Source: an uncultured Lachnospiraceae bacterium (GTDB lineage Bacteria > Bacillota > Clostridia > Lachnospirales > Lachnospiraceae). Taken from it: a stretch of DNA of 64,000 bases. Below are positions 8,401-17,753 of the stretch, in pieces. The notes beneath the pieces are model-generated. The model was not told the origin of the DNA, searched no databases, and was given only the letters and a program-made list of their open reading frames with translations. The DNA lies in the NCBI GenBank assembly GCA_900548905.1, contig URMK01000025.1, positions 24,224 through 88,223 of the forward strand, read 5' to 3'. Made by a program: the position numbers and the translations under genes. Position 1 is the stretch's first letter; every line of letters starts with the position of its first letter.

Positions 8401-9306
8401 TTAAAACAGACTTGTATCTGTAACTTTGGCGCTGATTTTGTTTACCGTCATCAGAAGGATGAAGGATATCACCGAATTAAACAGCCCCACCGCTGCGGAG
8501 TAGCCGTAGTTAAATTCCTGCAGACCTTTCCTGTATACAAAGGAATTGATAACATCCGCCGTTTCATAGGTGCTGGGACCATAAAGCAGGATGATTTTTT
8601 CATATCCCACATTCAGCAATTGGCCGCAGCGCAGAATCAAAAGAATGATAATAGTGCTGGAGATGCCCGGAAGCGTCACATGTATCGTCTGCTTCCAGCG
8701 ATTGGCGCCGTCAATCACAGCCGCCTCATAAAGTTCCTGATCCACACTTGCCAGCGCGGCTATATAGATGATGGAGTTATAGCCCAGGCTCTGCCAGACA
8801 TTGCTTCCCACAAATATAGCCCGGAAAAACTGGGGCTGTGCAATCAGGCTTGCCGGTTCATTTTGGGTAATCATGGACCACAGCTGGGTAATGGCCCCGT
8901 TCTGGGAACAGAACTGGTTAACCAGGGAGCAGACGACAACCATCGATACAAAGTAGGGCATATAGCTGATGGTCTGTATACTTTTCTTAAAAAATCTGCC
9001 CCTGACCTCATTCAGAAGCAGGGCAAAAATAATAGGAAGAGGAAAGCCAATCAGCAAATCAAAGAAACTGATTAAAAAAGTATTCTTTAACAGTCTCCAG
9101 AAATAGTAGCTCTGAAAAAAATCCTGGAAATGCTTGAAACCTACAAACGGACTTCTAAAAAAACCAAGCTGGGGTTTATAATTCTGAAACGCCATCAGCA
9201 GCCCTACCATGGGACCGTAGGAAAAAATCACAAAAAAGAGTATCGTCGGCAGGAATATCAGGTAAAGAGAATAATTCCTCTTCAGATCTTTTTTTAAAGC
9301 ATTCAT
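8401..9306 (-). CDS. Carbohydrate ABC importer permease (LplB/MalF type)
   Basis: A 301-residue permease with a short basic N-terminus ('KKDLKRNYSLYLIFLPTILFF') leading into the first helix. Its EAA loop reads 'YEAAVIDGANRWKQ'. The ATG at 9306 is selected over a longer frame: AAGGAGAA lies 5-8 nt upstream and 'NALKKDLKRNY' is the family start. It is the membrane partner of the YtcP-type protein that follows. A stable hairpin separates it from the binding-protein gene upstream, which commonly keeps binding protein in excess over permease. Confidence 0.9.
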   Translation of the reverse strand: MNALKKDLKRNYSLYLIFLPTILFFVIFSYGPMVGLLMAFQNYKPQLGFFRSPFVGFKHFQDFFQSYYFWRLLKNTFLISFFDLLIGFPLPIIFALLLNEVRGRFFKKSIQTISYMPYFVSMVVVCSLVNQFCSQNGAITQLWSMITQNEPASLIAQPQFFRAIFVGSNVWQSLGYNSIIYIAALASVDQELYEAAVIDGANRWKQTIHVTLPGISSTIIILLILRCGQLLNVGYEKIILLYGPSTYETADVINSFVYRKGLQEFNYGYSAAVGLFNSVISFILLMTVNKISAKVTDTSLF

Positions 9307-9353
9307 AAACTTCTCCTTATATCCACCTATATGTGCCCGGCAGCATCGGCCGC

Positions 9354-9380
9354 AAAGCGCCGCCCATGGAGCGGCGCCTT
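9354..9380 (-). other. Intercistronic hairpin between binding protein and permease
   Basis: GCGCCGC (9357-9363) and GCGGCGC (9371-9377) form a GC-only 7-bp stem, extended by AAA/TTT with one bulge. It lies between the stop of the binding-protein gene and the permease ribosome site. It may protect the upstream message or cause partial termination; the short T-run makes full termination unlikely. Confidence 0.55.
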
Positions 9381-9452
9381 TCTTCCCTTCTGCCAATGCC
9401 TCGTACTTGTTACCATACCTTTACTTACCTGTCCGAAAGAAACAAGCACCGG

Positions 9453-11090
9453 TTAACGCGCAAAGTATCTGTCCAAAGCCGCCTGCTGGTACTCCGCCGC
9501 CTGTTCGATACCCATGGACCGGATTTGGGAAACATAGGTATCCCAATCCTTCTCCACATCCATGGCCCCGGTGATGAATTTCACCGTACATTCCTGTACA
9601 TAAGTGGTGATATCCCCCATAATTGCGGAATAATCAGTGCCTTCCTCAGAGGTCATGGAAATAGGAGGCATTACATAGGAGCCGTCTGTGGAAGCATCCC
9701 ATACATCATAGCAAACCAGATTCTTTTCGTCATTTCCGTACAGGGAATTTTTCCAGTCATAAATGCCGGTCAGGGCAACACCCAGATAATCATAGCCCGA
9801 TTTGGTACCATCCGCCTTAGCCTGGCGCACCTCTTCATTCAGCTGAGGCTCGCCGTCGATATATTCAAAGGTTTCCCCTTCAATACCATAGTTCTTCAGA
9901 AGGGATCCTTCTTCAGAATAGAAATAGTCAATCCATTTCGCCGCCAGGACAGGATCCTTACAGCTGGTGGTAATACCAAGGGCATCGGAGCAGATTTCAT
10001 ACTGCTGCCATCCCAGATGGGCGACCTCTCCCTCTGTCTTCACCGGATAAGGCACCGGTATCCATTCCTGGCTGTATTTGGCTTCAAAAATACTGGGGAA
10101 GGTCCATACGCCAAACAAATGTACGCCTGTCTGGTCATTAGCCATCGTGGATTGATCCTGTGTATCCCTGGTCATGAATTCCGGATCGATCAACCCTTCG
10201 CTGTACCACCGGCCCATCAGCTTCATATAATCCTTGTAATCATCCAGAATAGGGGCATAAGTAGCTTTTCCGTCCTTATTGATAAAATCATCGGTTACAC
10301 CGTAGCCTGCATTCAAATCCTCCAGCATATTGTAGAATTCCTTGGCGCCGGTGAGCATAGGTACCGCAGCGCCCTTTTGTTCCTTAAAAGCCTTCAGCAT
10401 TTCGTACCAGTCATCATAGGTTACCGGCGTATCCAGGCCGCAGTCATCCAGCCAGTCCTTTCGCACTAGCGGGCCTCCCCAGTCCCATTCTTTTTCAATA
10501 TTAAGCATCCATGCCACAGCATAGCGTCCGGTATCCGTCTTGCACTGCAGCTGTGTCTCCGCATTCCGTTCCATAGCTGCCACATAATTTGGCATATACT
10601 GCAGATAATCCGTAAGATCCAGGAAAATACCGTCATCAATCAGGGCATCCATACCGCCTGTATATTTGGCGCTGTTGGAGTTATACCACATGATATCCGG
10701 CAGATTACCGCTTGCTACCAGAAGATTAAACTGCTCCTGGGTAGCGGTGGTGGCCGGGTGGGAATATTCGATATGTACTCCGGTACGCTTCTCCGCTTCC
10801 TGTGCCGCAGGCGTTTGCGCATATGTCGTTATGTTATTGGCGGTGGTGGCATCAATAGACATCCAGGCTTTCAGCGTTACCGGCTCATCGGTAAGGGGCA
10901 GCGCTGACGCAGCTGCTGCGCCGTCTTCGGCCGCCTGTCCGCTGCTGTTTTCCGTCCCGGACTCCGTACTCGCCGTGGTACCCGCCTGTGCGGACTCTAC
11001 CGGAGCTGTGGCCGCGGATCCTCCGCAGGCGGTAAGGGCGCCTGCCGCCAAAGTGAATGCCAAAAGCATTGCAAGACTTTTCCTTTTCAT
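9453..11090 (-). CDS. Oligosaccharide-binding lipoprotein of ABC importer
   Basis: A 545-residue extracellular solute-binding protein of the LplA/YtcQ group. The first 22 residues are a lipoprotein signal peptide with lipobox LTAC (Cys22), followed by a Ser/Thr/Ala/Glu-rich linker to about residue 60 and the two-lobed binding domain ('DIMWYNSNSAKYTGGMDALIDDGIFLDLTDYL' marks the first lobe). It is lipid-anchored outside the membrane and hands cargo to the two permeases. First gene of the operon; AAAGGAGAGG upstream of the ATG. Substrate is inferred to be xylo-oligosaccharide from the GH39/GH43 genes downstream. Confidence 0.92.
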   Translation of the reverse strand: MKRKSLAMLLAFTLAAGALTACGGSAATAPVESAQAGTTASTESGTENSSGQAAEDGAAAASALPLTDEPVTLKAWMSIDATTANNITTYAQTPAAQEAEKRTGVHIEYSHPATTATQEQFNLLVASGNLPDIMWYNSNSAKYTGGMDALIDDGIFLDLTDYLQYMPNYVAAMERNAETQLQCKTDTGRYAVAWMLNIEKEWDWGGPLVRKDWLDDCGLDTPVTYDDWYEMLKAFKEQKGAAVPMLTGAKEFYNMLEDLNAGYGVTDDFINKDGKATYAPILDDYKDYMKLMGRWYSEGLIDPEFMTRDTQDQSTMANDQTGVHLFGVWTFPSIFEAKYSQEWIPVPYPVKTEGEVAHLGWQQYEICSDALGITTSCKDPVLAAKWIDYFYSEEGSLLKNYGIEGETFEYIDGEPQLNEEVRQAKADGTKSGYDYLGVALTGIYDWKNSLYGNDEKNLVCYDVWDASTDGSYVMPPISMTSEEGTDYSAIMGDITTYVQECTVKFITGAMDVEKDWDTYVSQIRSMGIEQAAEYQQAALDRYFAR

Positions 11091-11144
11091 ATAATCCTCT
11101 CCTTTAATCAGTTTATCGTAATTTACTGAAGTGTTTACAGTGTA

Positions 11145-11173
11145 ACATTATTTCTATCTCCCGTCTTTCACAA
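11145..11173 (-). promoter_or_regulatory. Probable promoter of the xylo-oligosaccharide operon
   Basis: On the minus strand TTGTGA (11168-11173) and TAATGT (11145-11150) are 17 nt apart, about 55 nt before the binding-protein start codon. The boxes match the consensus only in part, as expected of an activated promoter. Confidence 0.4.
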
Positions 11174-11251
11174 ACACGACCAATCCTTTTACCTATCGCG
11201 ACATTTTTGGTATGTTTGTATATTTTTTTATTTCTTTATGGTAGAATCAAC

Positions 11252-11273
11252 AAAACATATACAAAACATATAT
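11252..11273 (+). repeat. Tandem 11-bp repeat in the GH3 leader
   Basis: AAAACATATAC (11252-11262) is followed at once by AAAACATATAT (11263-11273), just downstream of a TAGAAT (11242-11247) that could be the -10 box for the GH3 gene. One helical turn per repeat would put two regulator half-sites on the same face of DNA. No other structure is evident in the 208-bp divergent region. Confidence 0.35.
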
Positions 11274-11298
11274 TTTACCAATAAGAAGGGAGTACAAA

Positions 11299-13914
11299 AT
11301 GTCCAATTTATACACAGCAAAGCAGCCTTACAGCCTGCCTGCTCCTGCCATAAGGACAAGGGAGGAACTGCGCGGCACCGCAAAAAAGCTGGCGGGGGAA
11401 TCCATTGTCCTGCTCGCCAACAAGAATCATTTTCTTCCTCTGGATAAAGGAAGTACAGCGGCCTTTTTCGGTCGCTCCCAGCTGGATACCCTGATTGGCG
11501 GAGCAGGCTCCGGCGCTTCCCGGAACGTGGAACAGCCTCTCTCTATCCTGGAGGAATGCAGGAGGGCCGGGATTCGGCCTGTGCCGGAGACTGCCGCATT
11601 CTACCGGGAACAGCTCTCCTCCCAGGTTACGGAGGATCCTTTTGCCCGGCTGGCGGGATCGGGGACGGATTTGATTAACAGCGGTATCATCTATGAAATT
11701 TTCGGGAAATACGAGCCTCCGAAGGAAGAATTCACCGTTCCCGATGATTTGCTTGGGGAAGCTGCCGCCCGGACGGATACGGCCATTCTGGTACTGGGCC
11801 GTTCCTCGGGCGGTGAAGAATGTGACAGACACGTGCCTGACGACTATTATCTGACGTCGCAGGAAAAGCGACTGTGCAGGCAGGTCTGCACCGCCTTTTC
11901 TCATGTGGTTATAATCCTGAACAGCAACGGCGTCCACGATACCGACTGGATCCGAAATTATGCTTCCGTTGAATCCGTATTGTTTATCGGCCTTCCCGGG
12001 GAACAGGGTGCTGCCGCGCTGGCAGATATCCTTGTAGGGGATCTCACCCCGTCCGGCAAGCTATGCTCCACGTTTGCCCGCTCCTATGAAGAGTATCCCG
12101 GTTCTTCTCATTTCAGCTGGGATAAGGAGCATCCGGAGACCCTGAAGGAATACGGGGATTACGGCCTGGATGCGGCGGATAATGGAAGTACGGACTTCGC
12201 AAAGAGTCCTGTTACCGTTTACCTGGAGGATATTTATATGGGTTACCGGTATTTTGACTCCTTCGGAAAAGACGTGGTCTATCCCTTCGGGCATGGTCTG
12301 TCCTATGCGGATTTTTCCATAACGGATACGGGGATCGGGAAAGAGGCCGGTACCCTCCTGGTCCGCGCGACGGTCAAAAACCGTTCCGGCCGCTATCCCG
12401 GAAAAGAGGTGGTGCAGGTATATGTATCCGCTCCCTGGGGAAAGCTGGAAAAACCTTACCAGGAACTGAAGGCCTGGGAAAAAACAAAGCTGCTGGCACC
12501 GGGAGAAACTCAGAAGATCACCATTGCCATACCGCTGGAGCAGCTTTCTTCCTATGACGAGGAGAGCGCATCCTATCTGATGGAAGCAGGAACCTACTAC
12601 ATACGGGTGGGCAATTCCTCCCGGAGTACCCGAATTGCAGGCTCTTTTACAGTATCCGGGCCCGTAATCTGCGCCCGCTTTACAAACTGCCTTAGCCTGA
12701 AGCCCTGTAACAGGGATAAGCTTTCTTTTCTTTCGGCAAAGGGTGCCTCACCTATCACTTATCCCGGGGAGGAACAGGAAAAGCGGATAGCTCCGGCTTT
12801 TTCCGTATTGCAGGACGATATTACCATCCGCACTGCCGCAATGCCGGAAATCTCCCGGACAGCTGCGGAAATCTCCCGGGCATATCCCCATCCCCTCCGG
12901 TTATGTGATGTGGCGGACGGGAACGTATCTATGGATGCATTTCTGGCACAAATGAGCACGGAAGAACTGGCGGTCCTCGTAAACGGCTACGGCCCCGGGC
13001 TTCCCTTCGGAGGCTTCGGTTCCCAGGCAGCGCCAACCTGTTATTATGAAAATGGAGATCCCATTGCCGTCTGCTCTCATCCGGAAGGGAGCATGGGTTA
13101 TGTATCCCCTTCCCTTCCCAAATACGGGATTCCCTCCCTTTTTTATAAAGACGGCCCTGCCAGTGTGGGACAGACCGCCTGGCCCACCGGAATGCTTCTG
13201 GCCTGCAGCTTTGATCCGCAGGTGCTTATGGATTTCGGCAGCGCCTGCGGTTATGAAGCCGCCCGGCAGCATGTGGACAGCTGGCTGGCTCCCGCACTGA
13301 ATCTGCACCGCAGTCCCACCGGCGGCAGAAATTTTGAATATTTCTCTGAAGATCCGGTGCTCGCCGGCGTCTGCGGTACCTATGTATGCAGAGGCGCGCA
13401 GGAAAACAATCCCCTTACCGCCTGCCCCAAGCATTTCGCGGTCAATGAACAGGAAACCTACCGGCGGGGCAGCGCCCGTTTTTCCTTTGATGCGGTGGAT
13501 TCCATCCTCACCGAACGCGCAGCAAGAGAGCTTTACCTGAAGCCCTTTGAAATGGCGGTCAGAGGAAGCCATGTCCATACCTTTATGTCTTCCTTTAATA
13601 AGATTAACGGAACCTTTGCCGGAGGCAGCTGCAATCTGTGCACCCGCATTCTCCGGGAAGAATGGGGTTATGAAGGCATTGTGGTCACCGATTGGGGCGA
13701 TATGGATATTGTGGTGGACGGCGCGGACGCTGTGGCTGCGGGTAATGATATCATTATGCCCGGAGGCCCGCCGGTAATTGCCCAGGTACGCAGGGGCTAT
13801 GAGGAAGGCCGGGTAACCAGGCCTCAGCTTCTTCTTGCCGCCTCCCATTTGATGCACACGTTATGTAAACTTCAATCCTATACGGATTATGTGGAAAAGG
13901 AGGAACAGCAATGA
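11299..13914 (+). CDS. GH3 beta-glycosidase with permuted domain order
   Basis: An 871-residue GH3 enzyme whose domains are in reverse order. Residues about 25-330 are the alpha/beta sandwich that is normally second ('SIVLLANKNHFLPLDKG' and the glycine-rich 'GGAGSGASRN'). About 330-450 is a fibronectin-III-like domain ('GKEVVQVYVSAP'), and about 540-860 is the TIM barrel that is normally first. The nucleophile is Asp798 in 'GIVVTDWGDMD'; 'CPKHFAVNEQE' is the usual substrate-binding strand. There is no signal peptide, so it acts in the cytoplasm, as beta-glucosidase or beta-xylosidase. This permuted arrangement is known from some rumen and gut Clostridia. The gene is divergent from the xylan importer and overlaps the GH35 gene by 4 nt. 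Confidence 0.88.
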   Translation: MSNLYTAKQPYSLPAPAIRTREELRGTAKKLAGESIVLLANKNHFLPLDKGSTAAFFGRSQLDTLIGGAGSGASRNVEQPLSILEECRRAGIRPVPETAAFYREQLSSQVTEDPFARLAGSGTDLINSGIIYEIFGKYEPPKEEFTVPDDLLGEAAARTDTAILVLGRSSGGEECDRHVPDDYYLTSQEKRLCRQVCTAFSHVVIILNSNGVHDTDWIRNYASVESVLFIGLPGEQGAAALADILVGDLTPSGKLCSTFARSYEEYPGSSHFSWDKEHPETLKEYGDYGLDAADNGSTDFAKSPVTVYLEDIYMGYRYFDSFGKDVVYPFGHGLSYADFSITDTGIGKEAGTLLVRATVKNRSGRYPGKEVVQVYVSAPWGKLEKPYQELKAWEKTKLLAPGETQKITIAIPLEQLSSYDEESASYLMEAGTYYIRVGNSSRSTRIAGSFTVSGPVICARFTNCLSLKPCNRDKLSFLSAKGASPITYPGEEQEKRIAPAFSVLQDDITIRTAAMPEISRTAAEISRAYPHPLRLCDVADGNVSMDAFLAQMSTEELAVLVNGYGPGLPFGGFGSQAAPTCYYENGDPIAVCSHPEGSMGYVSPSLPKYGIPSLFYKDGPASVGQTAWPTGMLLACSFDPQVLMDFGSACGYEAARQHVDSWLAPALNLHRSPTGGRNFEYFSEDPVLAGVCGTYVCRGAQENNPLTACPKHFAVNEQETYRRGSARFSFDAVDSILTERAARELYLKPFEMAVRGSHVHTFMSSFNKINGTFAGGSCNLCTRILREEWGYEGIVVTDWGDMDIVVDGADAVAAGNDIIMPGGPPVIAQVRRGYEEGRVTRPQLLLAASHLMHTLCKLQSYTDYVEKEEQQ

Positions 13915-15473
13915 TGATACCACGAATAGCACCCAACCGTTACGGAATTCCCACTCTCTATGTAAAGGATCAGCCTTTTTTGATTCTTGGCGGGGAAATC
14001 CATAATTCCAGCAGTTCCTCCCCCGCTTATATGGAGGAACACGTATGGCCCGCCCTTCGCTCCCTTCCCCTGAACACGGTAATCGCCCCGGTATACTGGG
14101 AAACTCTGGAGCCGGAGGAAGGACACTTTGATTTCAGCCTTATGGACAGTCTGCTTTCCCAGGCCGGAAGGGAGGGGAAAAAGCTTATCCTGCTGTGGTT
14201 CGGCCTCTGGAAAAACGGGGAATCCATGTACGCGCCCTCCTGGATAAAAGAAAACCCCGGCCGCTATTTCCGGGCCTGTTACAGCCCTGAAAATCCGTCG
14301 GATACCGTTTCCCCGCTCTGCACCGATGCCATAGAAGCTGATGCCTTTGCCTTTGCCCGCTTCATGGCGCATCTGCGGGAAACCGACAAGGAAGAAAATA
14401 CCGTTATTATGGTACAGGTGGAAAATGAGATCGGTTTTCTCGGCGCCCAGAGGGATTACAGCGAACAAGCCCGGACGGCCTACTGCTCCCCTGTCCCTCC
14501 TTCCATGAAGGAATATGCCGGTATTGCAATAGAAAATAAAGACTCCTGGTATCCCCTGTTCAAAGAGGATGCACCGGAGCTTTTCATGACCTTTCATTAT
14601 TGTCTCGCCATCCAGAAGATCGCCCATGCGGGGAAGACGGAATATCCTCTTCCCTTGAATGTAAATGCCTGGCTGGAACAATTTCCCGAAATCCCCGGAT
14701 CCTATCCCTGCGGCGGTCCCATCGCCAAATATATGGATCTGTGGAAAAAGCTTGTTCCCTCCATCGACATGCTTTCCCCCGATGTTTACCTCTCCGATTT
14801 CAAGGGGGTCTGCGATGCTTACAGTGCGGGCGGCAATCCCCTGTTTATCCCGGAAGCCAGAAGGGATCCGGTTACCGCCTCCAACGTATTTTACGCCTTC
14901 GGCCAATATTACGCGCTGGGCTTTTCTCCTTTCGGTATCGAAGATATGCTTCCGTCCGCCGCTGCTCCCGGGGAGCTGCCGTCGCCGGACGCCGCAGTGA
15001 TGGCCGCACTGCAAATTGATATGTCCGCTTTTTCCAGCACGGGGACGGGCTGCTACCTGCAAAGAAGCTATGAAATCCTTTCCGGTATGACCGGACTCCT
15101 TACGGAACACCGGGGTTCCGGAAAGCTGCATGCCTTCCTCCGCAAAAATGAACATGACAAGGGGATCATCCTCTCCCTTCCCCGGACAGACGTAAAGCTC
15201 ACCTATACAGGAGGCCGGCCGGACATGCCGGGCAGCGCCGGTTTCCTGATAGAGGACGGGGATTTTGGTTTTTATATTACCGGCTGTAATTTCCGGATTG
15301 AGGTTCTGGCTAAAAAGGGAAGCGAGAAAAAAGTCAGCCTCCTGCGGCTGGAGGAAGGCATCTTTACCGGGAACCGCTTCTGTCCCGGACGAATTCTAAA
15401 CGGTGATGAGCGAATGCGTGCTTCTATCGGCCCCATGGCGGGCGTTCTTCGGTTTGAGGTCTGCCTGTACTGA
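13911..15473 (+). CDS. GH35-like glycosidase with DUF5597 C-terminus
   Basis: A 520-residue cytoplasmic protein of the GH35/DUF5597 type. The TIM barrel begins with 'FLILGGEIHNSSSSS' and 'NTVIAPVYWETLEPEEG'. The acid/base is Glu173 in 'QVENEIG' and the nucleophile Glu315 in 'LFIPEARRDP'. A C-terminal beta-domain follows from about residue 370. These enzymes are annotated as beta-galactosidases, but DUF5597 members have been found on other glycans, so the sugar is open. The ATG overlaps the GH3 stop (ATGATGA), so translation is coupled. It ends 5 nt before the stop of the convergent DUF2284 gene with no terminator visible. Confidence 0.82.
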   Translation: MMIPRIAPNRYGIPTLYVKDQPFLILGGEIHNSSSSSPAYMEEHVWPALRSLPLNTVIAPVYWETLEPEEGHFDFSLMDSLLSQAGREGKKLILLWFGLWKNGESMYAPSWIKENPGRYFRACYSPENPSDTVSPLCTDAIEADAFAFARFMAHLRETDKEENTVIMVQVENEIGFLGAQRDYSEQARTAYCSPVPPSMKEYAGIAIENKDSWYPLFKEDAPELFMTFHYCLAIQKIAHAGKTEYPLPLNVNAWLEQFPEIPGSYPCGGPIAKYMDLWKKLVPSIDMLSPDVYLSDFKGVCDAYSAGGNPLFIPEARRDPVTASNVFYAFGQYYALGFSPFGIEDMLPSAAAPGELPSPDAAVMAALQIDMSAFSSTGTGCYLQRSYEILSGMTGLLTEHRGSGKLHAFLRKNEHDKGIILSLPRTDVKLTYTGGRPDMPGSAGFLIEDGDFGFYITGCNFRIEVLAKKGSEKKVSLLRLEEGIFTGNRFCPGRILNGDERMRASIGPMAGVLRFEVCLY

Positions 15474-15478
15474 CCGTT

Positions 15479-16015
15479 TTAAAAGAAAACATTACCGAAG
15501 TAAGTTACCGTATTCACTCCATTAATATAGTGGATCCCCGTTTCCGCTGCCTCTTCATTGACAAAAATCCCATAGCTTTCCACAGAGGGACACATACGCT
15601 CCGGGAACCGGCAGGGCGCGTCCGGATACGTGCATGTCTGACAGTTTCCGCAGCCTTCCGAAGTAAGAACCAGTATCTGTTCAAACGCTTTTTCAAAGAT
15701 TTTCCGTATCCTTACACATACCTTTTCATGCTCTTCTTTTCCTTCCTGCATTCCCTCCAAATCCAGAGAATCCTCCAGCGGATGCCATGTGGTAAATACA
15801 TATACCTGTGAAAAAGCCATACATTTTTTCCGGCATTCCTCCACGCTTCCCACACCGGGAGGGCATGCCCAGGTTTTCCCATAGCAGCCGCAGTAATTCA
15901 CTTCACACAGATGGCGGACCTCCTCGGAAAACTTCAGTTTTTCCACCGGCAGGACCGCCTGCTCATGAACCCCCGCTTCTTTGCATAACTCGAAAATCCG
16001 TTCCAAACCTTCCAT
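15479..16015 (-). CDS. DUF2284 cysteine-rich protein
   Basis: A 178-residue soluble protein with many conserved cysteines: 'CGCYGKTWACPPGVG' near residues 42-56, a central 'CGNCQTCTYPDAPCRFPERMCPS' cluster near 122-145, and no membrane segment. This is the DUF2284 family (predicted metal-binding), probably holding an iron-sulfur or zinc site. No biochemical function is known. It stands alone between the GH35 gene and the YesN gene; nothing in its position suggests a role in glycan use. Confidence 0.85.
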   Translation of the reverse strand: MEGLERIFELCKEAGVHEQAVLPVEKLKFSEEVRHLCEVNYCGCYGKTWACPPGVGSVEECRKKCMAFSQVYVFTTWHPLEDSLDLEGMQEGKEEHEKVCVRIRKIFEKAFEQILVLTSEGCGNCQTCTYPDAPCRFPERMCPSVESYGIFVNEEAAETGIHYINGVNTVTYFGNVFF

Positions 16016-16111
16016 TGCCTTCTCCTGTCTGTCCCGTCAGGGACCTTAGAATGATATCATGTACGCAGACTTCATATGTGACGGATTTCCTTCCGTCCAC
16101 CGCCGTCCGTT

Positions 16112-17686
16112 TTAATTTTCCCCTTTATATTTCTGCCGGTAGCTGGCCGGGGAATCGCCTGTAATCTTCTTGAAATATCTCGAAAAGTAGGAAAAGTTCT
16201 CATATCCTACCCAATATCCCACCTCCCCTACAGAGAGATCCGTCATCACCAGAAGCTCTTTGGCGGTCTCCATTTTCTTTTCCACGATATACTCCGCCAG
16301 GGACAACCCTGTCTCCTTTTTAAACAGACGGTTCAAATAATCCCGGTTCAAATGTACCGCATCCTCCAGCATTTTTCGTGTGATTTCTTTATTAATATTG
16401 TTGCTTATAAATTCCTTCAGCTGATCCACCACGGATTTCTCTCCCCGGCCTCCATCCCGCAGCAGCAGCCACCGGAGGAAATCCCCGGCATTTTCCCGGG
16501 ATACAAAGGCGGCCTGATAGCGGCCGGAATACTCCGTTTCATCCAGCTGTTCGGCCGGGATGCCCTGTTCGGCCTTTTCCCTCCCGCTTCTGATGACCAG
16601 ACTCCGCAGCCCCGTTAAAAGGGTCTGGAGGACAGGCCTGGTCATCCCCCCGTCTCCGGCCAGCCGGTCAATATACCGTTCCGCTAAGGCTGCACATTCC
16701 TCCTGCCTCCCTTTCCGGATAAGCACCTCAAAGGCCTGAAGGTTTGGCTCTCCGGGCGGTTCCTTTCTCCCCTCACACAGACAGAAGCTATCCTGCCATA
16801 TGGTATCCTGCTGCATCCGCCTCAGCGTTTCAAACTGTGTGGGAAGTGACTCAGGATCTACAAAACCGGCCATATAAATCTGGATATCCGTATCAAATTC
16901 CTTATGCATCCAACGGATCAACTGCCTGCATTCCTCCCGGATTCCCTCCTTGTTGATCTCCCCTTCCAGCAAAAGCACCGCATAATTGATGTCGGTTCCC
17001 ACATTGGTCTGACATATCCGGTTTGTTCCCGCGAGATTCAGGGATTCCCCAATGACATTACGCATGGCAAAATCATAAATATCCTTTTCCCAGCCGGCCA
17101 CCGATTTCCCGATTCGTGTTACGCTGATGGAAAGCAGCAGCACCTGCTCCCCTTCCTTCAGCCCGATTCCCTGGACAGCAAATTGTTCCCTTATCTTTTC
17201 TCTGTCCATTCCGAACTTTCCCCGGAGCAGCTCCGTCAGGAAAACGCTTTTCATAACCCCCTGGTACTGCTTTATCATGCTTGCATGGGCGATCTCATTT
17301 TTCAGACGCAGCCTGCGTTCCCTACTATCCCGGGCCTTTATCAGGGCCTCCCGGATTTCCGTTTCCCGGACAGGCTTTACAAGGTAATCGGAGCTGCCCA
17401 GGGCCAGGGCCTCCCTGGCAAAAGCAAAGCTTTCGTGACAGGTCTGGAAAATACAGGCAATCTCTATTTTCTCATCCCGGATCCAGCGCAGCAGGGACAG
17501 TCCGCTCCCCATGGGCATCTCAATATCCGTCACCACCACGTCCACCACTTCTTCCTCCAGGATTTTTTTGGCTTCAGCCGCACTGGAGGCACAGAAAACC
17601 TGATCCGCCAGATCCTTCTGGACCTCTACCACCATCCGGAGTCCGTCCAGCGCCAATTTTTCATCATCTACCAGTAAAACCTTCAT
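16112..17686 (-). CDS. YesN-type response regulator (REC + AraC HTH)
   Basis: A 524-residue two-component regulator. The receiver domain (1-120) has the acidic pair 'VDDE', phospho-acceptor Asp54 in 'VVVTDIEMP' and Lys in 'SDYLVKPV'. A long variable middle region follows, and the C-terminal 100 residues are an AraC double HTH ('RKMLEDAVHLNRDYLNRLFKKETGLSLAEYI'). ATG 17686 is chosen because GGGGGG precedes it and the receiver begins there. It follows the sensor kinase gene by 67 nt. Its targets are not shown by sequence; the xylo-oligosaccharide operon, the GH3/GH35 pair or the downstream sugar operon are candidates by proximity. Confidence 0.92.
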   Translation of the reverse strand: MKVLLVDDEKLALDGLRMVVEVQKDLADQVFCASSAAEAKKILEEEVVDVVVTDIEMPMGSGLSLLRWIRDEKIEIACIFQTCHESFAFAREALALGSSDYLVKPVRETEIREALIKARDSRERRLRLKNEIAHASMIKQYQGVMKSVFLTELLRGKFGMDREKIREQFAVQGIGLKEGEQVLLLSISVTRIGKSVAGWEKDIYDFAMRNVIGESLNLAGTNRICQTNVGTDINYAVLLLEGEINKEGIREECRQLIRWMHKEFDTDIQIYMAGFVDPESLPTQFETLRRMQQDTIWQDSFCLCEGRKEPPGEPNLQAFEVLIRKGRQEECAALAERYIDRLAGDGGMTRPVLQTLLTGLRSLVIRSGREKAEQGIPAEQLDETEYSGRYQAAFVSRENAGDFLRWLLLRDGGRGEKSVVDQLKEFISNNINKEITRKMLEDAVHLNRDYLNRLFKKETGLSLAEYIVEKKMETAKELLVMTDLSVGEVGYWVGYENFSYFSRYFKKITGDSPASYRQKYKGEN

Positions 17687-17753
17687 TCTTATCCCCCCTG
17701 CCATCGCAGGCCTGCCTGCAATCCTGCATCAATCCGTAGTTTGAAAGGAATTT

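Noticed and set aside
13887..15155. A 422-codon minus-strand frame opposite the GH35 gene
   Set aside because: It is a shadow of a well-supported gene, with no family resemblance and no upstream ribosome site; similar shadows occur at 9333-10469 and 46642-47823.
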